Assembly (NCBI RefSeq): GCF_900110035.1
Contig: NZ_FOCF01000005.1
Span: 287,357 to 351,356 of the forward strand
Reading direction: 5' to 3'
DNA: 64,000 bases
Origin: Sphingomonas gellani
Lineage (GTDB): Bacteria; Pseudomonadota; Alphaproteobacteria; Sphingomonadales; Sphingomonadaceae
Below are positions 45,466-54,303 of the stretch, in pieces (position 1 is the first letter of the stretch; each line of letters opens with the position of its first letter). The position numbers were made by a program, and so were the translations under genes. Below the pieces are notes generated by a model. The model saw only the letters and a program-made list of their open reading frames with translations. It made no database searches and had not been told where the DNA came from.

Positions 45466-47321
45466 GGCTGCTCTCGTCTCTCGGCGCACGAATCTATGGC
45501 GCGACCGCCCTGTCGGCGGCGCTCGCGCTGTTGCTGGGTGCGTTGTTGCTCCAGGCAGGCAACCGATCGCGTGACGCGTTCGGCTGGGTCGCGCATACCC
45601 AGACCGTCATCATCAGCATCAACACGCTGACCAGCGACCTGGGAGAGGCCGAGTCCGGGCTGCGCGGCTATCTAATGACGGGCGATCGCGGTTACCTGTC
45701 CCGCTTCGATGGCAATCTGCGCGAGGCCGAAACCGTGAGCGCGGCGCTGGTGACGCTGGTCGCCGACAATCCCGAACAGATGCGGCACGCGTTGTCCCTT
45801 CAGCGCTTTGCCCAGGCCAAGGCGCAGTTGATGAACGGCGCGATCGCCCGCGCGCGCGTGCTCGGCCCGCGTCAGGCGGCCGTGCCGGCGGAGCGCGATC
45901 GCGCCCGCCGCGTCATGGCGCGGATCATGCGTGAGGCCGAAACAATGCGACAGGCGGAGCATCGCCTGATGGTCCTGCGCACGGAGGAGGCGAACGACCA
46001 CAGCCGCACGTTGCGCCTGCTCCTGCTCCTCGGCTGCCCGGTGCTGGTGCTGCTGATCGGTGCGGTGGCGTGGCAGGTTCGCACCGGCATGTCCGACCCG
46101 CTTCACCAGTTGCTCGATGCCGTGACGCGCTTTGGCGAGGGGGATCGCAACGCGCGTGCACTGGTCGATCGGCGGCTGGGCAGTCGGGAATTCAGGCGGC
46201 TGGCGCGTGCCTATAACGACACGGCCGAGCGCCTGCTCGCGGCGATGGACCAGGCGCAGGCCGTCCGCGCGGAGCTGGCGGACGCGAATGCCGAACTGCG
46301 TGCACGCGGAGAGACGTTGCAGGCGCGCCAGCAATCGATGGAGCTGCTGAGCGGCGTCGCCCGGCGCCTACATGCCGTGCAGGACGAAACGGAGCTGGAC
46401 GAGGTCCTGAGCTGCTTCCTGCCGAAGGTGTTTCCGGACATTGCCGGCGCGCTGTACGTTCACAACCATTCGCGCAACATGCTGGTTCGCCGGGCCAGTT
46501 GGGGCGATCCCGGCGCCGCGCCGGAGACGTTCGCCCCCAACCAGTGCTGGGCACTCCGGCGCGGACAGGCGCATGCGGTGGACCGGCCGGGATCGGACAT
46601 GATCTGCGCCCATGCCGCCGGTGACATGCCCGTGGAGCGGTTGTGCGAACCGATCATCGCGGGTGGCGAGGTGCTGGGCCTGATCTATGTCGAGGGACTG
46701 GCCGAGGACGAACAGCAATTCCGGCTGGGCGTGCTGATGGAGAATGTCGCGCTGGCCCTGGTCAACGACAATCTACGATCACGCCTGCGCGAACAGTCGA
46801 TCCGCGATCCCCTGACCAAGCTGTTCAACCGCCGCTATCTGGAAGAGGCGCTGCAACTGGAAACCGCGCGGGCGGAACGCAACGGCACGTCGCTGGCGGT
46901 TGTGATGGCGGACGTGGATCACTTCAAGCGCTTCAACGATGGCCACGGCCATGATGCGGGCGACACGCTGCTGCGGGCGGTGGCCGCGCAGATCCAGACC
47001 CATTTCCGCCACGGCGATATCGTGTGCCGTTATGGCGGGGAGGAGTTCACCGTGATCGCTCCCGGCGCGTCGCGGGACCTGATCTGCCGCCGTGTCGCGG
47101 ATCTGCGCCGCACGATCCGCGACATGACCGTGGATCACGCCGGGCAGCGGCTGGGGCCCGTCACCATGTCGTTCGGCATCGACGTCTGGGCGCCGGGCAG
47201 CGTCCGTGCGCCGGACACGCTGGTGGTCTCGGCCGACCGCGCGCTGTTTCGCGCCAAGCGGCTGGGCCGGGATCGGATCGAGCTCTCGACCGACCCGACC
47301 CAGCTGCACGCGGCGGAGTAG
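45462..47321 (+). CDS. Membrane diguanylate cyclase, CHASE3-HAMP-GAF-GGDEF
   Basis: Probable c-di-GMP synthase. The 619-aa product has a membrane helix near residues 12-32, a periplasmic CHASE3-type domain (LGEAESGLRGYLMTGDRGYL), a second helix near 190-208, HAMP, a coiled coil (AMDQAQAVRAELADANAELR), GAF (about 300-440) and GGDEF with active GGEEF (525-529). RHGD (516-519) is a canonical RxxD inhibitory site five residues before it. ATG 45462 overlaps the upstream stop (ATGA), so the two proteins are co-translated. Confidence 0.93.
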   Translation: MRLLSSLGARIYGATALSAALALLLGALLLQAGNRSRDAFGWVAHTQTVIISINTLTSDLGEAESGLRGYLMTGDRGYLSRFDGNLREAETVSAALVTLVADNPEQMRHALSLQRFAQAKAQLMNGAIARARVLGPRQAAVPAERDRARRVMARIMREAETMRQAEHRLMVLRTEEANDHSRTLRLLLLLGCPVLVLLIGAVAWQVRTGMSDPLHQLLDAVTRFGEGDRNARALVDRRLGSREFRRLARAYNDTAERLLAAMDQAQAVRAELADANAELRARGETLQARQQSMELLSGVARRLHAVQDETELDEVLSCFLPKVFPDIAGALYVHNHSRNMLVRRASWGDPGAAPETFAPNQCWALRRGQAHAVDRPGSDMICAHAAGDMPVERLCEPIIAGGEVLGLIYVEGLAEDEQQFRLGVLMENVALALVNDNLRSRLREQSIRDPLTKLFNRRYLEEALQLETARAERNGTSLAVVMADVDHFKRFNDGHGHDAGDTLLRAVAAQIQTHFRHGDIVCRYGGEEFTVIAPGASRDLICRRVADLRRTIRDMTVDHAGQRLGPVTMSFGIDVWAPGSVRAPDTLVVSADRALFRAKRLGRDRIELSTDPTQLHAAE

Positions 47322-47335
47322 CGGGCCACCGCCGG

Positions 47336-49546
47336 TCAGGCGACCGGCGGCAGCTTCGCCAGATGCTTGTCCAGCGTTATCGGGTAATCGCGCACCCGCA
47401 CGCCCGTCGCATTGTACACCGCGTTGGCAATCGCGGCGCCGACGCCGCACAGCCCCAGCTCTCCCACGCCCTTGGCCTTCATCGGGGAGGATTTGGCGTC
47501 CGGATAGTCCAGGAACACCACCTCCTGATGCGGGATGTCGGCATGAACCGGCACCTCGTAGCTGGCCAGGTCATGATTGACGAAGAAGCCGAACCGGGTG
47601 TCGACGGCCAGTTCCTCGGTCAGCGCACCGCCGACGCCCATGGTCATCGCCCCGATGACCTGGCTACGCGCCGATTTGGGGTTCAGGATGCGACCTGCGT
47701 CGCACACCGCCAGCATGCGCCGCACGCGGACCTCGCCGGTATAGGCGTCCACCGCCGCCTCCACGAAATGGGCGGCAAAGGTCGATTGCTGGAACCGCTT
47801 GTCCAGGTCGCCATATTCTATCGCGTCCTCCGCGGACAGTCCGGCGACCTTGGACAAGGCGACGCTCCGCTTGCCGTCGGACACCTTGCCGTCGGCGAAG
47901 GTCGCGGTGGACGGGTCCATGCCCAACCGCCGCGCAGCATCCGCGCGCAGCTTCATGCAGGCCGCATACACGCCGGCGGTGGAGTTGTTAGCACCCCACT
48001 GCCCGCCCGACCCCGCGGACGCCGGGAACGAGGAATCGCCCAGCAGAACCACAACCTTGTCGAGCGGAACGCCCATCGTCTCAGCCGCCGTCTGGGCAAT
48101 GATGGTGTAGGTGCCGGTGCCGATGTCGGTCATGTCGGTCGCGACCGTCACCACGCCCTTGGCATCCACGCCGACCCGCGCGGCCGACTTCATCAGCAGG
48201 TTGTTGCGGAAACCGGCAGCCATGCCCATCCCGACAAGCCAGCGGCCGTCACGTACCTGGGCCGGTTTAGCATTGCGCTTGTTCCAGCCGAACCGCTCCG
48301 CGCCCGTGCGCAGACACTCGACCAGATGCCGTTCCGAGAACGCGCGGCCCGGCTTTTCCGGATCCTCCATGGTGTCGTTGATGACGCGCAGTTCGACCGG
48401 GTCCATGCCCAGTTTCTCCGCCAGCTCGTCCATCGCCATCTCAAGGACCATCAGGCCCGGCGCCTCGCCCGGCGCACGCATCGCGTTGCCCTCCGGCAGG
48501 TCGAGCGTCGCCAGCCGCATCAGCGTCATGCGGTTCGCGCCGGCATACATCAGCTTGGTCTGCGAGACGGCCGTTTCCGGCTTTCCATCCGGCAGGTTGC
48601 CGCTGGTGCTTTCGTGCGCGATCGCGGTCAGCCGGCCGTCGCGCGTCGCGCCCAGCCGGACACGCTGGATGGTGGCAGGCCGGTGAGTGGAATTGTTCGC
48701 CATCATCGGCCGCGTCATCGCGACCTTGACCGGACGCGACGCCGCCTTTGCTCCCAATGCGGCCAGGATCGCGTCGGCGCGGACGAACAGCTTGCCGCCG
48801 AAACCGCCGCCGACATAGGGAGAGTCGAGCCGGACATTCTCCTCAGGGATGCCAAGCGTCTTCGCGACGTCGCCCTTGCTCCACTTGATCATCTGGTTGG
48901 ACGTCCACAGCGTCAGCTTGTCGCCCTGCCACGACGCGATGGTCGCGAACGGCTCCATCATCGCATGCGATTCATCGGGAGTCGTATAGGTCTGGTCGAG
49001 CGTCACCGGCGCGGCGGCAAAGGCCTGTTCGAACTTTCCGACGCGGTCAATCTTCGGCGCACCGGACCCTTCGCCGCTGCCCCCGCCCTCCAGCGGCGCG
49101 GTCGGCGCCTCGCGCGCCAGGTCGAACTTGCCGGGCTTGCGGGCGTAGTCGACGCGGATCAGCGCCGCCGCGGCGCGGGCCTGTTCGAAGCTTTCCGCGA
49201 CCACCAGCGCCACCGCCTGGTGGTAATGGTTGACGTCGGCTCCCCCGAACAGGCGGGCGATGTTGTTCTTGCCCAGTGCCAGCGGCGGATAATCCAGCGT
49301 GGTCACCACCGCGACCACGCCCGGCGCGACCTTTGCCTCCGCCGTGTCGATGCTGGTGATGCGCCCCTTCGCCACGGCGCTGCCGACGATGTAGCCATAG
49401 GCCTGGTTGGGCGCGACATCGTGCCGTTCATAGGCATAGGGTGCCGTGCCGGTCGTTTTTCGTGGGCCGTCGATGCGGTCCGTGGGGCGGCCGATGACCT
49501 TCAGCTGGTCGATGGGGTTGGTGCCTGCCGGCGTGTCGAACTTCAT
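47336..49546 (-). CDS. paoC: Aldehyde oxidoreductase molybdenum-binding subunit PaoC
   Basis: Large catalytic subunit of the periplasmic Mo aldehyde oxidoreductase, holding the Moco (MCD) cofactor and oxidising aromatic aldehydes. The 736-aa product has GGGFGGKLFVRADA, NAMRAPGEAPGL and the catalytic Glu696 in AKGVGELGLCGVG. Final gene of paoA-B-C; convergent with the diguanylate cyclase, 14 bp apart. No paoD-like chaperone gene follows. Confidence 0.93.
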   Translation of the reverse strand: MKFDTPAGTNPIDQLKVIGRPTDRIDGPRKTTGTAPYAYERHDVAPNQAYGYIVGSAVAKGRITSIDTAEAKVAPGVVAVVTTLDYPPLALGKNNIARLFGGADVNHYHQAVALVVAESFEQARAAAALIRVDYARKPGKFDLAREAPTAPLEGGGSGEGSGAPKIDRVGKFEQAFAAAPVTLDQTYTTPDESHAMMEPFATIASWQGDKLTLWTSNQMIKWSKGDVAKTLGIPEENVRLDSPYVGGGFGGKLFVRADAILAALGAKAASRPVKVAMTRPMMANNSTHRPATIQRVRLGATRDGRLTAIAHESTSGNLPDGKPETAVSQTKLMYAGANRMTLMRLATLDLPEGNAMRAPGEAPGLMVLEMAMDELAEKLGMDPVELRVINDTMEDPEKPGRAFSERHLVECLRTGAERFGWNKRNAKPAQVRDGRWLVGMGMAAGFRNNLLMKSAARVGVDAKGVVTVATDMTDIGTGTYTIIAQTAAETMGVPLDKVVVLLGDSSFPASAGSGGQWGANNSTAGVYAACMKLRADAARRLGMDPSTATFADGKVSDGKRSVALSKVAGLSAEDAIEYGDLDKRFQQSTFAAHFVEAAVDAYTGEVRVRRMLAVCDAGRILNPKSARSQVIGAMTMGVGGALTEELAVDTRFGFFVNHDLASYEVPVHADIPHQEVVFLDYPDAKSSPMKAKGVGELGLCGVGAAIANAVYNATGVRVRDYPITLDKHLAKLPPVA

Positions 49547-49552
49547 GGGTGA

Positions 49553-50503
49553 TTACCCCTTGGCCTGTGCGATAACCGAGGCGAGCGTCCGCTCCGCCAA
49601 GGGGACCTTGAACGCGTTCTCGCTGCTGGTCGTGGCGCCGGCGAACGCACGCGTGACGACCGCGCGCGCGCCCTGCGGCAGCAGCGCCTCTGCCGCCTCC
49701 ACCCGCCACGGTCGGGGCGCGACGCCGCCGAACGCGACACGGCCGCTGCCGTCTGGCTGGATCACCGCGGCGACCGAGACCAGGGCAAAGGCGTAGGAGG
49801 CACGGTCGCGCACCTTCTGGTACAGATGCCGGCCACCGATCGGCGCAGGCAGGCTGACCGCGGTGATCAGCTCGCCGGGGGCCAGCGCCGTCTCGATATG
49901 CGGCGTGTCGCCCCACAGACGGTGGAATTCGGCGATCGGGATGGTCCGCGTCGCCCCTTGCGCGTTCACCGTCTCCACCCGCGCATCCAGCACCCGCAGG
50001 GCCACCGCCATGTCGCCAGGATAGGTGGCGATGCACGACTTGCTAACGCCGATGACGCCCAGCTGCCGCGAATAGCCGCCGATGGCGGCGCAGCCAGAAC
50101 CGGGCCGACGCTTGTTACACGCCTGGTTGGTGTCGTAGAAATAGGGGCAGCGCGTACGTTGCAGCAGGTTGCCCGCCGTCGTCGCCTTGTTCCGCAACTG
50201 TCCCGAGGCTCCCGCCACGATCGCGCGGGTCAGCACGCCGTAATCGCGCCGCACGCGCTCATCCGCGGCGAGCGTGGTGTTGGTCACCAGCGCGCCGATG
50301 CGCAGGCCGCCGTCCGGCGCCTTCTCGATGCGATCCAAGCCCAGGTCCTGCACGTCGACCAGATGCGACGGCGCCTCGATCTGCAGCTTCATCAGGTCGA
50401 GCAGGTTGGTGCCGCCCGCCAGGAACTTCGCACCCGGCATGCGAGCGACGATCGCCGCCGCCTCGGCCGGGGTCTTCGCCCGCTCGTACGTGAAGGCCTT
50501 CAT
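49553..50503 (-). CDS. paoB: Aldehyde oxidoreductase FAD-binding subunit PaoB
   Basis: FAD subunit. The 316-aa product has the FAD-binding [12 protein letters not shown] segment and the extra [4Fe-4S]-cluster Cys cluster known from E. coli PaoB ([17 protein letters not shown] followed by PGSGCAA). ATG 50503 overlaps the paoA stop (ATGA), behind GGGGGAAAGGG; upstream in-frame codons lie within paoA. Confidence 0.93.
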   Translation of the reverse strand: MKAFTYERAKTPAEAAAIVARMPGAKFLAGGTNLLDLMKLQIEAPSHLVDVQDLGLDRIEKAPDGGLRIGALVTNTTLAADERVRRDYGVLTRAIVAGASGQLRNKATTAGNLLQRTRCPYFYDTNQACNKRRPGSGCAAIGGYSRQLGVIGVSKSCIATYPGDMAVALRVLDARVETVNAQGATRTIPIAEFHRLWGDTPHIETALAPGELITAVSLPAPIGGRHLYQKVRDRASYAFALVSVAAVIQPDGSGRVAFGGVAPRPWRVEAAEALLPQGARAVVTRAFAGATTSSENAFKVPLAERTLASVIAQAKG

Positions 50504-51159
50504 GCCCTTTCCCCCGCCGCATCGACGCCCGCCACGTCGGCCATTGCCTCCGCGATATTGGAGTAAGCGCCGCAGCGGCAGATGTTGCCGCTCATCCGCT
50601 CGCGCAGTTCCATGTTGGTCGGGCGCATCGGCCCGGTCAGGTTTTCGGAGACGTGGCTGGGGACCCCGGCCTTGATCTCGTCCAGCACCGCCACCGCCGA
50701 ACAGATCTGTCCCGGCGTGCAGTATCCGCACTGAAAGCCGTCGTGCCGGATGAACGCCTGCTGCATCGGGTGCAGGTCATCCGGCATGCCCAGCCCCTCG
50801 ATCGTGGTGATGGCATCGCCCTGATGCTGCACCGCCAGGCTGAGGCAGGAATTGATCCGCTTGCCATCCACGATCACCGTGCAGGCGCCGCACTGGCCGT
50901 GGTCGCACCCCTTCTTGGTGCCCGTCAGGTGCAGATGCTCCCGAAGCGCGTCGAGCAGGGTGGTGCGGGTGTCGAGCACCAGATCCTGTTTCCGGCCGTT
51001 CACCGAAAAGGACACGGTCATCGTAGCGGGCCCGGGCTGCGGCGCAGCGGCGCCGGCGGAGGCCGGGATCGCGCTGACCGCGGCGGAGGCCGCGCCACCG
51101 ACCAGGATGCCGCGGCGGGAGACGATGACGTCGTCCCGCACGTCGTTCGGCTCGCTCAT
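50500..51159 (-). CDS. paoA: Aldehyde oxidoreductase [2Fe-2S] subunit PaoA, Tat-exported
   Basis: Small subunit with two [2Fe-2S] clusters. The 219-aa product has a Tat signal ([17 protein letters not shown]), then CDHGQCGAC with a downstream Cys (plant-type cluster) and CGYCTPGQ with NICRCGAY (second cluster). The Tat signal exports the assembled trimer. First gene of the pao operon; a 253-bp gap separates it from the divergent efflux operon. Confidence 0.94.
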   Translation of the reverse strand: MSEPNDVRDDVIVSRRGILVGGAASAAVSAIPASAGAAAPQPGPATMTVSFSVNGRKQDLVLDTRTTLLDALREHLHLTGTKKGCDHGQCGACTVIVDGKRINSCLSLAVQHQGDAITTIEGLGMPDDLHPMQQAFIRHDGFQCGYCTPGQICSAVAVLDEIKAGVPSHVSENLTGPMRPTNMELRERMSGNICRCGAYSNIAEAMADVAGVDAAGERA

Positions 51160-51380
51160 GATGAAAGCTCCATGTGTTCGACCGCCGGACCCGACTCATG
51201 GGCCGGCGATGCCGTGTGTTCGTGCGGCAATTCGTTGCTGATCCAACGTTCTATGCCATTTCCGCGTTCCAGGTCCACGCCCGGCATGCGATCATGCTGT
51301 TCCCGCGCCACGCACAAACAGCTAACGCGGGAACTTCGGGGCCGCCACGCCGGCGCCACCACGCCAGGAAGGGTGCGCGC

Positions 51381-51419
51381 ATGACCGTAATTTTCCGCCG
51401 CACCGCCGTCGCATGGTGA
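51381..51419 (+). CDS. Possible 12-codon leader peptide upstream of the efflux operon
   Basis: ATG 51381 opens a 12-codon frame reading MTVIFRRTAVAW whose TGA (51417-51419) overlaps the ATG of the MFS gene at 51413. The only good ribosome-binding site, GGAAGGG near 51367, sits in front of this mini-ORF; the MFS ATG has none. This suggests translational coupling. Not proven to be translated. Confidence 0.45.
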   Translation: MTVIFRRTAVAW

Positions 51420-53083
51420 CGCTGTCCGCACGCGGCCCCGTCGCCCGCCTGCGCGCCTTTCTGGCCGAGGAGGACTGGGCCTATGCCGCGCATGAGCGGC
51501 CGGTCATGCCAGGATCGCCGGGATCGCCCGAACATCCCCGCCATCGCCAGCTGGCCTATGCGCTGGTCGGGATCGTGCTGGGGCTGACCGCAGGGTTCGG
51601 CAACGCTCTGGTCGCCGCGAACACCACGACGCTGGCCGGCGCGCTGGGGCTGGACCCGGCGGAGATCGCGTGGCTGCCGACGGTGTATGTGATGACCAAC
51701 GTCAGCATCAACCTGCTGATGATAAAGTTCCGGCAGCAATTCGGCCTGCGCCCCTTCGCGACCATCTTTCTCGGCATCTACCTGCTGCTGACCTTTGCCC
51801 ATCTGTTCGTGCTGGATTTTCCGTCCGCCGTGATGGTCCGCGCGGCCAGCGGCATGGCGGCGGCGCCGGTGTCCAGCCTGTGCCTGTATTACCTGATGCA
51901 GGCGTTTCCGGCGCAGTGGCGGCTTCGCGGGATCGTGGTCGGCATCGGCATTCCGCAATGCGCCACCCCACTCGCGCGCCTGTTCTCGCCGGACCTCCTG
52001 GCGATGAGCCAGTGGCGAACGCTGTACCTGTTCGAATTGGGGCTGGCCGCGATCAGCCTGGCCGGGGTTCTGGCCCTGCGCCTGCCGCCCACCGTGCGGC
52101 AAAAGGCGTTCGAGCGGCTGGACTTCGTCACCTTCTTCCTGTTCGCGATCGGCGCCGGCCTGATCGCGGCGGTGCTGGGCCTGGGCAGGATCGTGTGGTG
52201 GACGGAGGCGCGCTGGATCGGATGGGCGTTGATCGCCGCCATCCCGATGATCGCGGGCGCGCTGGTCATCGAGCATGGCCGCGCCAACCCGCTGCTCAAC
52301 ACGCGTTGGCTGGCGAGCGCCGACATCCTGCGCTTCACCGTGGTCACCATCATGGCGCGCATCGTGTTGTCGGAACAAACCTATGGCGCGATCGGCCTGC
52401 TGACCACGCTGGGGCAGAACAACGACCAGCTGGGCACGTTCTTCATCATCATATTCCTGGCGACCGTGGCCGGCGTGATTGCCAGCGCCGCAACCATCAA
52501 CGCGGACAAGCTGGCGCATCCCGTGATGATGTCGATCGCCCTGGTCGCGGTGGCGGCATGGATCGATTCCTATTCCACCAGCCTGACCCGCGCGCCGCAG
52601 CTTTATGCGACGCAGGCGATGATCGCCTTTTCCGCGACCTTCTTCCTCGGGCCATCGTTGCTGTTCGGGATGACGCGGGCGCTGCAACAGGGCACGGGCC
52701 ATGTGATCAGCTTCATCGCCCTGTTCGGCATCATCAACTCGCTGGGCGGCTTGGGCGGCTCCGCGTTGATCGGCACGTACCAGACCGTGCGGGAGAAGGC
52801 GAACAGCGCCGCCCTGGTGCAGGCGGTCAGCCCCACCGATCCGGTCGTGCAACAGCGTATTCAGGCCGGCGGGGCCAGCCTATCCCGCGTGCTCGGCGAC
52901 CCGGCCCTCGCCCGCGCGGAGGGCAGCGCCCTGTTGTCGCAAAACGCCACGCGGGAGGCGAACGTGCTGGGATATGACGATGTATTCCGCCTGATCGCGG
53001 TTCTTTCCGCCGCGACCAGCGCTTATCTGCTCTTCATCATCACTCGGCGCGCCATCCGGGCCCGACGCGGACAGCACGCATGA
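51413..53083 (+). CDS. MFS multidrug transporter, DHA2/EmrB type
   Basis: Inner-membrane proton-driven exporter of the tripartite pump. The 556-aa product has an N-terminal cytoplasmic part of about 40 residues and about 14 membrane helices (LVGIVLGLTAGFGNALVAAN, FATIFLGIYLLLTFAHLFVL and others). The family motif DPAEIAWLPTVYVMT precedes helix 2. It is first of three overlapping genes; the next start overlaps its stop (ATGA). Substrate unknown. Confidence 0.9.
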   Translation: MVTLSARGPVARLRAFLAEEDWAYAAHERPVMPGSPGSPEHPRHRQLAYALVGIVLGLTAGFGNALVAANTTTLAGALGLDPAEIAWLPTVYVMTNVSINLLMIKFRQQFGLRPFATIFLGIYLLLTFAHLFVLDFPSAVMVRAASGMAAAPVSSLCLYYLMQAFPAQWRLRGIVVGIGIPQCATPLARLFSPDLLAMSQWRTLYLFELGLAAISLAGVLALRLPPTVRQKAFERLDFVTFFLFAIGAGLIAAVLGLGRIVWWTEARWIGWALIAAIPMIAGALVIEHGRANPLLNTRWLASADILRFTVVTIMARIVLSEQTYGAIGLLTTLGQNNDQLGTFFIIIFLATVAGVIASAATINADKLAHPVMMSIALVAVAAWIDSYSTSLTRAPQLYATQAMIAFSATFFLGPSLLFGMTRALQQGTGHVISFIALFGIINSLGGLGGSALIGTYQTVREKANSAALVQAVSPTDPVVQQRIQAGGASLSRVLGDPALARAEGSALLSQNATREANVLGYDDVFRLIAVLSAATSAYLLFIITRRAIRARRGQHA

Positions 53084-54303
53084 CCGACACCAGAACGCCA
53101 GAACCGACCGCCGTCACCCCCTCCCCCCGCACGGACGAGAAGATCGCGCAGGACGCCGCCGCGTCCCCTGCCCAGCCGGGCACAGCGGCGCCGGTGCCCC
53201 CCGCATCGGCGGCGCAGCCCGGCCCGGCCGCGACGGGCGGGTCCGGCTGGCGGCCCCCGACCCTGTCCTCTCCCGCCATCATCCTGATCGCGGTGCTGAC
53301 GCTGGGCGGGATCGGCGCGGTGCTGGCGGCGTGGCGCATCTGGCCGTTCGACACCGCGCGCGAGTCCACCGACAATGCCTATGTCCGGGGACGTGTCACG
53401 GTCATTGCGCCACAGGTTTCGGGCTATGTCGCGCAGGTGCTGGTCCGCGATTTCGCGACCGTCAGCGCGGGCCAGCCGCTGGTGGTGATCGACCGGCGCA
53501 TCTACGCGCAGCGGGTCGATCAGGCGACGGCGACGCTGGAGGGTCAGCAGGCAACGCTGGCCAACAGCCGCCAGGCCGCCGCCAGCCGCGCCGCCAGCTT
53601 CCGCGCGCAGGATGCGGCCGTCCAGAACGCGCAGGCGCAGTTGCTCCGCGCCCAGGCCGATCTGGCGCGGGTCAACGATCTGGTCCGCGACGGGTCGGTG
53701 TCGCTCCGGGAACGCGATCAGACGGTCGCCGCGCTGCGCCAGGCGCAGGCCGGCGTGTCGCAGGCGGAGGCAGCACGTGACATCGCGCGGCAGGACATCC
53801 GGACGGTGGAGGTCGGTCGCGGTGGTCAGCAGGCCGGCGTGTCTGGGGCGGAGGCGGCGCTGCGTCTCGCGCGCATCGACCTCGCCAACACGGTGATCCG
53901 CGCACCGGAAACCGGCCGGTTGAGCGAGGTCGGCGTACGCGTCGGGCAATATGTGACGGCCGGATCGCAGTTGATGTTCCTGGTGCCGCGGGGCGTCTGG
54001 GTCATCGCCAATTTCAAGGAGGCACAGACGGCGCGGGTCCGGGTTGGACAGCCGGCCAGCTTCACCGTCGATGGCTTGGCCAATGCACGCCTGAGCGGTC
54101 ATGTGGAACAGATCTCCCCCGCCGCAGGCAGCGAGTTCGCGGTGCTGCGCGCGGACAACGCCACCGGCAACTTCACCAAGGTGCCGCAGCGGATCGCGGT
54201 GCGTATCCGCATCGATCCCAACCAGCCGCTCGCCGCGCGCCTGCGCCCCGGCATGTCGGTGCAGGCGCGGGTCGACACCGCCGGCGCGCGGGACGCCCAG
54301 TGA
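53080..54303 (+). CDS. HlyD/EmrA-family membrane fusion protein
   Basis: Periplasmic adaptor joining the MFS pump to the outer-membrane channel. The 407-aa product has a Pro/Ala-rich N-terminus, one membrane helix (about 60-82), the lipoyl half-motif DNAYVRGRVTVIAPQVSGYV, a long alpha-helical hairpin (about 150-260) and a second half-motif (TVIRAPETGRLSEVGVRVGQ). Its ATG overlaps the MFS stop and its stop overlaps the next GTG. Confidence 0.92.
   Translation: MTDTRTPEPTAVTPSPRTDEKIAQDAAASPAQPGTAAPVPPASAAQPGPAATGGSGWRPPTLSSPAIILIAVLTLGGIGAVLAAWRIWPFDTARESTDNAYVRGRVTVIAPQVSGYVAQVLVRDFATVSAGQPLVVIDRRIYAQRVDQATATLEGQQATLANSRQAAASRAASFRAQDAAVQNAQAQLLRAQADLARVNDLVRDGSVSLRERDQTVAALRQAQAGVSQAEAARDIARQDIRTVEVGRGGQQAGVSGAEAALRLARIDLANTVIRAPETGRLSEVGVRVGQYVTAGSQLMFLVPRGVWVIANFKEAQTARVRVGQPASFTVDGLANARLSGHVEQISPAAGSEFAVLRADNATGNFTKVPQRIAVRIRIDPNQPLAARLRPGMSVQARVDTAGARDAQ

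Noticed and set aside
48193..48444. Extra frames inside paoC
   Set aside because: Alternative-frame shadows within a full-length gene with intact active site.
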